Source: Gnetum montanum
Lineage: Eukaryota; Streptophyta; Gnetopsida; Gnetales; Gnetaceae
Direction: 5' to 3'
DNA: 56,727 nucleotides
NCBI GenBank assembly: GCA_015680685.1
Contig: MNCI01005867.1
Coordinates: forward strand, 847,253-903,979
The number at the start of each line of letters is the position of its first letter. Positions within the stretch are counted from its first letter, which is position 1. Both the position numbers and the translations under genes were made by a program. Below are positions 1 to 10,689 of the stretch, in pieces. The notes beneath the pieces are model-generated. The model was not told where the DNA came from, made no database searches, and saw only the letters and a program-made list of their open reading frames with translations.

Positions 1-1166
1 AGGAATGCCAGTGGGTCCTCCCCAAAGCAGGCTCATGCCTTCAATGCCCTGGCAAACCCACATTCAAAGAGTTCATAGGCTCTAGGAATGTCATTTGGAA
101 CAAGAGTTAAAGTCTTAACCACAAGAATTTATCGAAAAGAAAAAAATGCGTCAACCAAAATATACACTAATGATACAACCGACAATGAGGTGAACCATGG
201 AGAGAAGGATGGAGAGAAGATAATGGAATGGAATCCCAAGAATAAGATGGTGTATAACCCCATGTGTATTTCAATGATTAATGTGACTTAGTAGATCCCA
301 TTCCAAGTTTGGCCTTAAAAAAACCACTTCCAGTGACTTCACATTAATGCATTCAGCCAATCCATCCACTTGAAGTAACAAGAATGCATCCCTCAAAGAG
401 CCACCACCATTCTGAAAAAATGAAGGAGGAGAGAATGGGAAGCGAAAAGGGCCTTAGTTAGAGAAAACATATTTATTTTAGTTCCATAACCAGTGCTTTT
501 AGCCCAAATGATTATTCCATCTAAGGGGTGTGCTTTGAATTCTCACTGTTTTTTTATATATGTTTATGCGTGAGAACCACACCATGCAAAGACTTTGTTA
601 TTTTTATTAGCTCAGCTGCTCGATGATGGAGCAATGTCGGAATGGTAAGAAAACTCAAGAAGAAAACATCCAAGCACCCAAGAGAATGGCAAACACAAAT
701 GCATCAAGTTCCCTTGAAGTCACACCCCTTTCAATCCTTGAGTCCTTCCTTAGTTTGAGAAATACCTAGTCACCGATTCATTGATAGTTCTTATTTAGAA
801 AGGGGATTGTACATTTCCAAGCCAAGAGAGATCATAGAAATTTGTGAATGTATGGATGAAGTGGACTCATTGCCTATCATATCAAAAGAACCATACCTTA
901 GTATCAACATCATAACTTAAAGGTAAAAACCAAACATTAGCACCCAATAGAAAACAGTTCATACCATCATTAGAGCACTTATTGGGTGACAAACTTAACA
1001 AAATGGATAAGACACACACAAGTAAAAGAAAAATTATAAACGATGTTGTGAAACAAAAACAAGAAAAGTTAAAGAAATTTGTAAAACAAAAATGTGTAAA
1101 ACAAAAACTTAAAAGAACTAAGGGCCTCAAATGATTAACATAGGTGGCCATATCCCCCATGACTGA
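1..1166 (-). other. E1 3' noncoding region
   Basis: No convincing gene. It matches 18860-20000 of E2 in reverse. It holds an internal polypurine motif (1151-1166, reading TCATGGGGG on the minus strand), a T-rich tract, the conserved hairpin (527-583) and a conserved block near 10-60 containing GGGAGGACCCACTGGC-like sequence on the minus strand. Short open frames here, such as 882-1160 and 88-291, are not conserved as proteins. Confidence 0.75.
527..583 (-). other. Conserved 3' noncoding hairpin, E1 copy
   Basis: Inverted repeat with inner arms TTCTCAC (540-546) and GTGAGAA (570-576) and outer arms GGTGTG (527-532) and CACACC (578-583). The loop is T-rich on the plus strand, A-rich in the element RNA. 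The same structure recurs in E2-E5, with paired changes in E3 and E8. Function unknown; an RNA element for packaging, stability or 3' processing is an inference. Confidence 0.7.
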
Positions 1167-1440
1167 ATGAAAATGGAGAGATTCGAAATAATGAACACCT
1201 ATTTGAATTTTTTAGAAGTGTCCAACTTCTCTCGATTTATGTTTTCAGGTTAAGGGGTGGAAGTCGGCGACACTCATACTCCAATGTATCTATGCCTTCG
1301 TTGTGGATGTGAGTTATTCCCTTAGTTCATTCCATGCATGTTGGTGGGATGCTCTGTTGATCAGCTGTCAACTACTGGGTGTTCTCTTGTTGTGTGGTTG
1401 CTACATCCAGGCACCTTTGTATTTGAGTTTCTTGGGCACA

Positions 1441-1940
1441 CTAGTTGCATGCAGGAGATGCTGAGCATTCCTCCATGTCATCACCCTTTGAGTCACTGTA
1501 TGTGATGCATGGAACTTTCTTCTTCTCTATCTTTCCATAAATGTTTACCTTAGATATTTCCAAGGAAAGATCATGGATTCCTAGGCATGCATCTATTGTA
1601 CTTAGCCATGCCCTTCCCATTATAATTGGGAAGTCCCCTTTGTTGTTGTTGACTTCTATCACCAGGAAATCAGCTAGGTATGACCAACCACACACAGTGG
1701 TAACGATGTCCTACACTAATCCCAAGGGAATGGTGATGGATTGGTCAGCCAACTCTAGTTGAATATTGCTCTTCTTGAGTAGAGGTATGTTCCAGGCTTG
1801 ATACATTTCTCATGAGATTAAGTTAACTCCAGAACCCAAGTCAAGAAGAGCCTTACGTGGTTCGTTCCCAACAACTTGGAGGTAGATTAAGGGACTTCCA
1901 AGGTCAGAGAGTTTCCTTGGAAGGTGGCCTACCTTGATGT
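1441..1940 (-). pseudogene. E1 retropepsin-like protease remnant
   Basis: Decayed aspartic protease domain. The active-site triad reads D-L-G (codons at 1834-1842, minus strand), the form usual in Athila; E2, E3 and E6 have D-S-G. The motif is followed by VNLIS, then by a conserved TTVCGWSY / FLVIEV / FPIIMGRAWLS stretch typical of the second half of gypsy proteases. Open frame 1695-1441 covers the C-terminal half. A stop follows VNLIS and another precedes DIVTT. In an active element it would cut the Gag-Pol polyprotein inside the virus-like particle. Here it is non-functional. Confidence 0.8.
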
Positions 1941-4506
1941 AATCGGTAACAGTATGTGTTAACATAACCATGTGCGTTGAGCTCTGTTGTTGGTTTGAAG
2001 GGAGCTCCGAAGCCTTATTTGTTGGAGGAGTGTGTACAGACTCAACCGCTTCTAGTTGTGAGAGCTTGTTTGGACTTTTGGTTCTAAAGAAAGGTCTTCT
2101 TTTTGTGTGGTTTTCAGAACCAACAATGAGTTGAAGTTTTACAGCTCTCGTGGCATTACGTTGCTACGGGTGAGTGGGGAGTTCCCCTTGCATTGTTGGA
2201 GTGGGTGGTATTGGAACTATCGACATATGAGTGGTGGATGGATTCGAAGGATGGTATGCATGTGGTGTGTCTCCCAGAGGAGAAGTAGTCCTAAAATACT
2301 TCTGAACTTGGTAGTGATGTTGTGGAGTTGCGTGACCCATAGAGTCACTTGGAGAAACCGACTGTTGCACATAATAGCCATACGGGTCTAGTTGCCGGTA
2401 AGGATATTGTTGTCTTAGCGGTGGCATCCCTCATGACTGTGGGTATTGACACTACTGATGTTGCCCGATAGGTTGTGGTGGAGTTCCACTTGGATAATAT
2501 GTTAATGGTTGGTGGAACTACCGTGGGTTACCTTGGGGATAAGGTAACCTTCGGGGTGCTTACTGTCTGTTAAGTCTTGGGTTGAGTGCATACACCTTGG
2601 ACTCTTGCAGATGTGAGATTATTGGGCAACATCCCTTAGGATGGTCATATTGGCAGATCTCACATCCACTATCATTCTCTGTGTCAGAATCCACAACCTC
2701 ATTGGCAATAGTCATTTTTCCCTTACCCTTGTCACGTGCCTGGCCTGAATCTCTCTATTTTTTCTTATCATGGTCACTACTTCGTTCCTCCTTAGACTCC
2801 TCTACGATTTTTAGGATAGTTTCAATTTTACTATTTAAGGAGCTCCATATTTCATCTACCTTAGTCGACACTTCCGTTGTTAGCTTTTGAAGCAGCAAGG
2901 TTTTTCTATTCACCAAATCTTTGAGTGGTGACTCATCCTCTTCATCATAGAATCTCACTCCCCTCTTTTGGAGGGAAGGATCACGGTTGTACTCTTATGC
3001 ACTTTCTCTTTTCCATAGCTCCCCTTCTTCTTCAGCTACTTGCTCCAATAATTGATGAATTTAGTGGGACCTAAGTTCAGATAATCTTCCTTGGGCATAT
3101 GTCCCAATGGTTCTCCTAGTTTCATGTCTTAGCCCATCTACGAGGTGGTAGAGTTGATCCCATTGTGCGTAACCATGGCCCGGGCAATGATGTAGCAATG
3201 CATAATATCAGCCCATGGTAGCATCCAAGGGTTCATGATTACCTTGCTTCCATCCTTGGATCTGCTTACGCAATTTGGACACTCTGGAGTACGTTTGATA
3301 TTTATCGTTGAATAGTTCTAGCATCGTACTCCACCTCCTAATGGTTTCCGGCTCTAAGGACTGGTACCAACTTTCTGCTTCTTTTATGAGTGTCCTAGGA
3401 AACAACTTTAACTTCTACCACTCATTCTCAATATTTTGCAAGATGCAGGCATCATGAAATTCCTGTAAGTAATTTTGTGGATCAACATTGTATCCCCCCT
3501 CAAATCGTGGGATATTACTCATGTCTAGTCTCTTGATTTGACTATCTTTTTGGTGCCTTGTAGGTATTTTCACAGCCTCCATAATATCTAACATACTTCG
3601 GGTGGCAAGTAGGGGATCTTCATGATCATCTCTTTCATGACATCTATGATGCCTATGTGGTTCCCTACTTTCCCTTATGTCATGCCTTGACTCTCTAGAA
3701 TGCCCTCGTCCTCGCTCTCGACTCTCTCATCGAGGTCTCTCATTTTGCTTACCCTTATCCTCACCATTGTGCTCTTTGTGATTGTGTCCTGATGTGGAAG
3801 GAGAGGGTGAATGATGTGATGAAGGGAAAGAAGAAGGGGAACCATGGACATGACGATGTTCCTTACCTTCTCTTCGGTGGCTATGACCCTGATCGTAGTG
3901 ACGATCCGAATGCTTACCCTTATCTTGTGCTTGTGTTCCCTCAATGAACACTTGGTGTTCATGGGAATCAGAGCCACGGTTATGTATCATGGAGCACAGG
4001 TTCTGATACCTCACCTCCTCACTATCATTAGAAGGGGGAACGTCATTTTGTGGAGAACCTATTGAGATAGGTTCACCATTCCTAATTTCTCTTATGACAG
4101 GCAAAGCATTACGGGGGCCTTTTTCCTTCAATGATGTGTGGCGACTCTCCTGTTGCAAGTCCTATTGACATTGCGCTTTTGTGGGATGGCAGTCCCTTGT
4201 GTCATAATATTCTGCAATGTATTCAATGTATAGTTGCATCATGTCTATCTATGCAAGAGCACAAAGGAGCATGTTAGGGACTGCTCGATCTGGGGGTAAC
4301 ACTATGTTACCTTGCAAGTCTCGCCAATGCAGTTGTTCGTCCTGATGGAGGATAAAGGTAAAATCAGGTATATACTCATCGTGATGAGTATACACTACCC
4401 GATACTCTTAAGGAACTAGCGGATCTAGGTTACATGTGTTAGACAGCTGACTATCTCTTGTGTGATCCCTAGGTGGTGAAGTGCTCTTATGAGAAGAAGA
4501 AGACAT
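1941..4506 (-). pseudogene. E1 gag pseudogene
   Basis: Structural Gag protein, decayed. The start is placed at ATG 4506-4504, which opens with a serine run (M-S-S-S-S-H) shared by E3 and E4. Readable parts in order: N-terminal region with a VVYTHHDEY / LHQDEQL-like motif (about 4430-4300); a His/Ser/Pro-rich linker (4158-3675); a capsid-like retrotransposon gag domain with LIKEAESWYQSLE and a following MLELFNDKYQ (3405-3208); a Lys/Glu-rich segment (2958-2755); a zinc knuckle C-x2-C-x3-H-x4-C (2664-2626); and a Pro/Gln/Tyr-rich tail (2427-2164). Several stops and frameshifts. It would form the cytoplasmic particle that packages element RNA. Confidence 0.8.
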
Positions 4507-4630
4507 TGTTATCTTGTTAGTGTGCTATTGACCGATGTTTAAATTTTCTTCTAATTATCCCTACGGGTTCTTTTAAGCTTCCCAACAATGTGTATGATTT
4601 CCTATGTTCTACTTAGAGCACAAACAACTT

Positions 4631-4650
4631 AGTCCCCGGCAACGGTGCTA
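4631..4650 (-). promoter_or_regulatory. E1 primer-binding site (tRNA-Asp type)
   Basis: On the minus strand this reads TAGCACCGTTGCCGGGGACT, one base inside the LTR end. It differs from the plant tRNA-Asp complement TGGCGCCGTTGCCGGGGA at two positions, both consistent with G-to-A decay. Confidence 0.85.
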
Positions 4651-4651
4651 A

Positions 4652-5571
4652 TGATGAGTGGCGAGGTGCCCCTACACTCAACCATACGAATACGAGCATT
4701 ACACGTGTGATCCAGTTGAACTCCACAGACTAAGTGCCTACATGCCTTATGGAACACTTAAGGTTAATCGTTCGTCGTCTTCCTAGACTTACTTGTATTT
4801 CTCATGGTTGTATGATTAAGTAAGTCTGAGGTATGTGATTTTTATATCTTTTATGTTTTATCTCCTATGCTAATGAGGTAAGGGGAAGAGACTAATTAAC
4901 TAACTTTAACTAACTAAGTTCTAATGCCTAGCATCAGTATCTGTTCCCACTTACCGTTCATACCCTGAGCCGATGCAACCTTCTGGGATTACCAAATGCT
5001 ATTCATTACTAGGATTACCAAGCGTAACACACGTGCTCGAAGCGGTCGTACTAAATGCACTTAACTAGGAGAGAAGGGTTGAGAGAGATTAATTAACTAA
5101 TAAAGCATTTAATTGATGAACAATAAATAATAATAATTAAAGTCCTATTTAGCTTAGTCCATGCACTGCAAGGTTTATCCAACAATTCATCTTTATTGTC
5201 ATACACAAACTTGTGCTCAGGTACAATATTTGCTCGAATAAAGATCCGTTCACTTTGGAGCTCCTACTGGGGGCACATGGAAATTATTCTATCTCTGGAG
5301 AGGTAAAACTGCCAGAGTTTCACTAAGGGTCTAGATCTAGATGGAGAAACAAGGGAGAGTCGCTTCTTATTTATAGAAATGGTAGCAGACTGTGATATCA
5401 CGTACGCGATATCGCAGTGAGGATGTGTTATCACGTACGCGAGATCATGGCCCATGCGATATCGTGCGAAAGACAAGATATCGCGTACGATACATTGCGT
5501 CCGCGATATCGCAGTGAGGACGCGATATTGCGTATGCGAGATCACGGCCCATGCGATATCGCATCCCATCA
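4652..5571 (-). repeat. E1 5' LTR
   Basis: A 920-bp LTR with TGATGGG...CTCATCA ends. U3 (about 5380-5571) is a cluster of CGATATCG-like palindromes and contains two copies of a unit of about 70 bp (near 5400-5467 and 5498-5566, offset about 98 bp), which makes this LTR about 100 bp longer than those of E2 and E3. A TATA box (5368-5375) and an AATAAA signal in a hairpin (arms 5237-5245 and 5189-5197) mark the start and end of R. Short frames read through U3 are only the palindromes in translation. Confidence 0.9.
5368..5375 (-). promoter_or_regulatory. E1 LTR TATA box
   Basis: TATAAATA on the minus strand, directly downstream of the GATATC palindrome cluster and followed by the conserved AAGAnGCGAC. 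The same box sits at the same place in every LTR here. Expected to position the start of genomic RNA about 30 bp downstream. Confidence 0.75.
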
Positions 5572-6970
5572 ATAATAATCAAAAGTGTAAATGAATTATA
5601 AAAAACCAGAAAGTAGAGCATCAAGATCCATAACAAAATAGGACAACCATATGAAAAGGAAACTAAAATAATCTATCAGCCTTCTACTTTGCTTTGAACT
5701 AACGTGCCAAAAATCCCTTACAATCTAAAACAAGAGATATCAAAGATCACAATCTAGTTATAAGTAGAAGAATCACATATAACATGACACCTAGGCTTTG
5801 TACATATTTAGAGATGAAATAAACAAGTTCTAAATAAAAGAAACTAGGTTGAATATGGTTCAAAAATGAAGAAATAGGATGAAAAATATAGTTTCTATTA
5901 TAAAAGTAGAAATTCCCAATACATAGGGAAATGAGGTAGTGGAAAAAATGCATTGTGGAGGTTGTGGATTTTTAAAAATACAACATATGTTATATATTTA
6001 ATATATATGTAAAACATATATGTTATATAGGTGTGTGTATATGCATGCGCATGTAACACATATGTTTTTGCATGCATGTGCTATCAAATTTATGCTTACA
6101 TTTGTATACATTTATATTTATATTTACATTTATGATATTCTATCAAACTAGAAAGTGTGATATCTCGAGAATCATAATTCTGATTCTAGTGAATCAAAGG
6201 TCAGATTCTAGGTAGGTCATCATCCTAAGGTACTTCCTCAACAAATCTAATTTATGCAATATTAAATTATAATAAAAAATAAGCTCCAAATATTAGTTTA
6301 AGGAAAAAAGTTAATAAGGGATACATTTAGGTAGGATCACAGTTAGAAAATTACTCTATGAACAAAGTATTATATGCTCACATGTGCATAATAAAATAAA
6401 AAGATGCATAATTAGATGTGCATAATAAAGAATAAATATGCATAATCAAATACTTATAAAGGCATGATAACTTACAAAAAGAAAAACTTCCTGGGTTAAT
6501 TGTATTTTAAATATTTATATGTAAAATAAAGGATACAAAATTTTAACAATACGCTAGTAAGCAAATTGCATTCACTTATGTAAGAAACTATCATCAACAA
6601 GAACAATAATAATGCATATGAAAATATTAAAGAATTAATCATATGCATTAAATTAAATACTTAAATTTTTGCAAATTTCTAGGTTGTGACAAAAACAAGC
6701 TTGTAAGGGTTTGACCCTTGGACATGTGCTAAAATGCTTTTTAAGAATCAAGGACTAGCTTTCAATGAGAAAAACCTTTCAAGCTCAAAACACATAATAG
6801 TTGCTTTTTTTGGACATAAAAAATTATCTTGATTTCAAAACTAAGTTTAATTCTAGTATAATTTGCAAAAATTTTATGCAAATATTATTAGTTATTATCA
6901 ACTTTGATTATAAATTACTCTTGAATGAATACAAGGAATTCTCTTAGATAAAAAATCAATTATGAAGCCT
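5572..6970. other. AT-rich spacer, no gene seen
   Basis: Very AT-rich DNA without a sustained reading frame. A TA/TG-rich low-complexity tract lies near 5975-6120. Nothing resembling the LTR families is seen. It separates the E1 LTR from the minisatellite and could be decayed transposon or intergenic sequence. Confidence 0.5.
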
Positions 6971-6974
6971 CATC

Positions 6975-7335
6975 CAAAATATATCACTGTTCAAGACTTT
7001 AGAAAGGGTTTTCAAGGCCATGCAAAGGGTTTTTTGAAGCTTTAGAAAGGGTTTTTCAAGGTTATGTAGAGGATCTGAGGCTTTACCAAGGGTTTTTTGA
7101 GGTTTTGCAAAGGATTTTTCTGAGGCTATGCAAAAGATCTAAAACTTTGCAAAGGGTATTTTGAGGCTATGCAAAGGATATTTAAAAGCTTTGCAAAGGA
7201 TTTTTTAAAATAATGTAGAGGATCTGAGGCTTTGTAAAAGGTTTTTTAAGGTTGTCCAAAGGGTGAAAATTTGGGGCTATGTAGAGGATTTTTGAAGGTT
7301 ATGTAAAGGATCTAAGGCTATGCAAAAGGTTAAAT
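6975..7335. repeat. Degenerate minisatellite
   Basis: About a dozen imperfect copies of a unit of roughly 25-30 bp built from GAGGCTTTGCAAAGG followed by GTTTTTTGA-like sequence, with a variant GGCTATGTAGAGGATCT. Unit length and sequence drift along the array. It ends just before the LINE remnant. No protein is implied. Confidence 0.7.
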
Positions 7336-7999
7336 ATGACACTAGTTACTCAATCTAAACTACAGAAAATTACCACTCAAGTAAAAGCCTTACTTGAAAA
7401 GAAAAAAAATCTTGAAGATGGATAAGAAAATATTATTTAGAATCAAGAAATGATGTCTAAATGGATGCAAGAATAGAAAGAAATGACAAGCAAAAGATGC
7501 TAATGAAAAAAAAAATAATAGTCATGAATCAACATAATAGGATCATCACCCATAGCCATAATGCTCATCCTACCAAGCAGAGTCTTGGGAGGGTTGGTTG
7601 ATGAGAATAAGCCTAACCTCTTTGAGTGGCAATGTCTAGGCTTGAACTCAAACTTGAGAAATGAGTACCTTCCTATTATGCTAAATGAAGGTCCATGATG
7701 AATCAACATAATAGCAACTTTGAAAATCTCGTTTATACCATGAACATTATAGTTGCAAAGTAAGAGATGATATTTGATAGACTAAAATCTATGTTAACAT
7801 AACAACAAATAATAGTAGAATAAATTACAAAGAAAAAAAATAATGAGTGAAACTTTAAACTCTGAATCAAATTAGAAAACTATATGTACTATAGTTGTAA
7901 AGTAAGAAATATTTGTTGAATTAATTCTTCAATATATTGAAGCTTTGTATGATTTAGTGAAATAACAAGAAGAAAAAATAAAAACAATTGAAAATATTT

Positions 8000-8330
8000 A
8001 ATTTGCTAGGATTCTAAAAAGTCCAAATGAAGAAGATAATTTGAACAATGTTTTTCATGATATTATAACAAAAACAATGCATCTTCGTATCTTTCTTGAT
8101 GCAATCTTAGATGCTTATCACATAAGATTCAAATGTGATAAACCATGTCAATTATTGTGAAATTAGTGATTCAACTACTTAAGCCAAAGTTTATTACAAT
8201 CATAGCAACTTGAAAAGAGAAAAAGTTTGGATAAATAATGATCTCACAAAAGTAATGCTTGCAAAGAAGAAAGAAAAATGAAAAATTAAAGGCAACTCAA
8301 GTAGAAGGTAAGGTAGCTTTTCTAAATGCA
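8000..8330 (+). pseudogene. LINE ORF1-like remnant
   Basis: Broken frames here encode an Asp/Ala-rich start followed by RFKCDKPCQLL, then after frame changes VYYNHSNLKREKVWINNDLT. This resembles the RNA-binding ORF1 segment of LINEs, where a basic PR/V-KF stretch is followed by an I-N-x-DLT motif. Identification is by general pattern and is tentative. It would bind LINE RNA in the ribonucleoprotein particle. Confidence 0.45.
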
Positions 8331-8639
8331 TATTATATTACATTAATTAAATACAGGGCATTTTCAAAAACTACCTAAACACTTTTCACTATGGATTTCT
8401 AATTATATAGTGGCATTGCCACTAAAAAGGCTTCACTATATAATATTAGGTTTTTAAAAAAAGTTTGATATTTTTGGAGTTGAAAATTGGGAAAAAGGAA
8501 ATTATGAAAATTTTGATTTGGCTAATTTTAGTAGAAAAAGGTAGCAAGTGTTAGATCTTATAAACATGGAAGATTATTAGGAGGATTATTTTCTATTTTC
8601 AAAAAAAAAAACACTACAAAAGATAATTAACATCAAAAC

Positions 8640-9210
8640 TATTAATGAGCATAAAAAATATATTTGGTTGATGATTATTCAAAGACAATCTCTATATTCC
8701 TTGCTTTTTGTTACTTTCACTCATGGGATGTAACATATTATGTAAAGCCAAGTTTATCAAAAAAATACCCCTTTAATATTTACAATGAGATATTGTAGAA
8801 TTTAACTTAAAAGGTAAAGTTTATGTGTGTGGTGACTTTAATGTAAGGATTTTTTCTAAGAAAATTGATATTTTAGTGTGGCAAAATGATCAAGCATGGC
8901 TAGATATGTAAGATTAGGGTCAAATTAGAACTAGATGGGAAAGAACATTAAAGCATACTAAAACCAATCAAATAGGAAAGCACAAGTTACAATGAGAACA
9001 AGGCCATTATGTTATCATTTTAAATGAGATTTAAAAATTTCCATCAAGCTGAAGATTTACTTTTGAAAAAAAAAGGAAGATGTTCATGTATTAATTTATT
9101 GCTAACCATTCCTTAAAATGCCCTAGGAATCATTGACTTTCAGGTTGGTGATATATTAATAGAATATCAACACCAGTTTCTATAATTTACCATTAAATAA
9201 ATACATTTTA
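8640..9210 (+). pseudogene. LINE AP-endonuclease remnant
   Basis: The segment VCGDFNVRIFSKKIDIL includes the GDFN signature (8831-8842) of the exonuclease-endonuclease-phosphatase family. Downstream broken frames contain HYVIILN, FTFEKK and a piece like IIDFQVGD before the expected catalytic end. In an active element this domain nicks target DNA to prime reverse transcription. Frames shift at least three times. Confidence 0.65.
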
Positions 9211-9639
9211 ACTATAAGAAATGCTAGAAAATAAGAAGACATATTACAACAAAAATTACAAAATCTTTCCAGCAATAAGTACAAAATTTATTAAAAGCAT
9301 AAAGGTTTGAAGATCAATTAGAAGACATATTTCTAGAGGCTACAAAAACTATTACCATGAAAAAAAAGTTTATGGACAAGAAGAAGTGATTTGATGAAGA
9401 ATGTCTTCAAGCAAGGTGAACTCTTAAAAATTTTTGTAATGAAAAAATTTGAATAAGGACTATATGAAATTGTTTTGATAAAAAAATGAAAATTTCTAAA
9501 AGAGAATTAAAATAATATGATGCAAATAATAGAGTAAGATCCATGAAATTTTTAGAAATAAAGTTTCTCTAAGCAATGATATTCCATTTGTAAAGATAAA
9601 CTGGTTAAGCAAAAAAAAAAAAAAAATTCATCATGAGAC

Positions 9640-10480
9640 AAATAGCATAACAAGTTGCATGTTCCCATATATTTTACAACTTATGTATGATGAAGTAGTA
9701 TAGGGAATTGAGAAATTAGCTTATGGAAAATTTGTAGATGTAGGAGGATTATATGTTGAATTATTAAAATATGGTGGAGGTAGTCTAAAGAGAGATTTGG
9801 AAAATGCTTAATGATGGACTTCAAAATGATTTGACTATATAATGGATGACTAGTAGGGTTGTTATGCTCTTTAAAGAAGAAGATAAATCAAATTAGAATA
9901 ATCATAGTTTGATCATAATCAGTAAATTTGTTTGCAAAAATTTGGGATTGTGGGCAAAAGGAAATAATTTACATGTTATTTCAAAAAATAAAATATTATA
10001 TACTAGATCATTTAGTTACTCTCAGATATTACATTGAACAAGAAAAGGACAAACAAGGTAAAACATTGATTTGTTTTCTAGGTTTTACTAAAGCATTTAA
10101 CTATGTTTTAAGAGAATAATTATGGAGCAAACTTATCTAACCTAAAGTTGATTTTGGTTTACTTAATTTAATCCAAAATCTATATAGAAAAATAAAAGAA
10201 ACTACAAAATTTTGTCAGTTTTACAGTAATATAGGAGTAAAGTAAGGTTGTCCTCTCTCACTAACCTTTTTTTGGCATTTTTATTGATGAACTAGAATAG
10301 TGGATTAAAGAGATCCCTATAGATCATGGTATTAAAGTGGAACCATGGATACAACTTTTAATCTTTTCAAATGATGCAGCACTAAACGAAAATTCATAAA
10401 TAAGATTAAAAGAAATGTTGCATCAAAAAATTTGTGAATGTATAAAAATGAAGGTGAAGGTTGAAAAAATAAAAGTGCTA
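9640..10480 (+). pseudogene. LINE reverse transcriptase remnant
   Basis: The longest open part (9928-10119) reads LDHLVTLRYYIEQEKDKQGK then FTKAFNYVLRE, matching the RT block in which a D-x-x-K-A-F-D motif precedes the palm. Then LLNLIQNLYRKIK, a VKxGCPLS block (10243-10260) and an LIF-S-N-D-A-A-L segment (10361-10384) where FADD or YADD is expected; the first Asp of the pair is now Asn. Stops mostly sit where Gln, Trp or Arg is expected. Not functional. Confidence 0.75.
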
Positions 10481-10689
10481 ATTTGCTAAACTAATAATAG
10501 AGATTACACTTTCTAAGTAAATAATAAAAGACGTGGATACTTATAGAAATTTGGAAAGAGAATGCTCTCAAAATTATAAGTGAAAGCATTGTATAACATA
10601 TCAAGCTATAAATGGATGAAAGGTATTTTATACAATGAAGAAAAAATGTAGCAATCACAATATTTGAGCTTGGACAATTTGAAAATATC

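Larger units (their letters stand above)
1..5571 (-). mobile_element. E1: Athila-like gag-protease retrotransposon, 5' part
   Basis: Minus-strand LTR retrotransposon of family A. In element order it has the 5' LTR (5571 to 4652), a PBS, decayed gag, decayed protease and a long 3' noncoding region; its 3' LTR lies beyond the left edge. No RT, RNase H or integrase is present. The protease remnant passes within about 300 bp into the 3' noncoding region, at a junction near 1190-1200 that resembles the junction in E3. The flank right of the LTR is ATAAT (5572-5576), the expected target-site duplication, but its partner is outside the window. Assignment to Athila/Tat rests on the tRNA-Asp PBS and on gag, PR and (from E4) RT motifs. 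Confidence 0.9.

Noticed and set aside
5395-5566. CRISPR-like array of short repeats and spacers in U3.
   Set aside because: The repeats are about 10 bp, of variable spacing, in every LTR of a plant retrotransposon, and lie upstream of a TATA box. There is no leader and no cas gene.
5264-5636. Open frames of 63-102 codons across the E1 LTR start, and similar ones at 21479-21905.
   Set aside because: They are translations of GATATC palindromes and R/U5 sequence in both strands. The frames are not conserved between LTRs.
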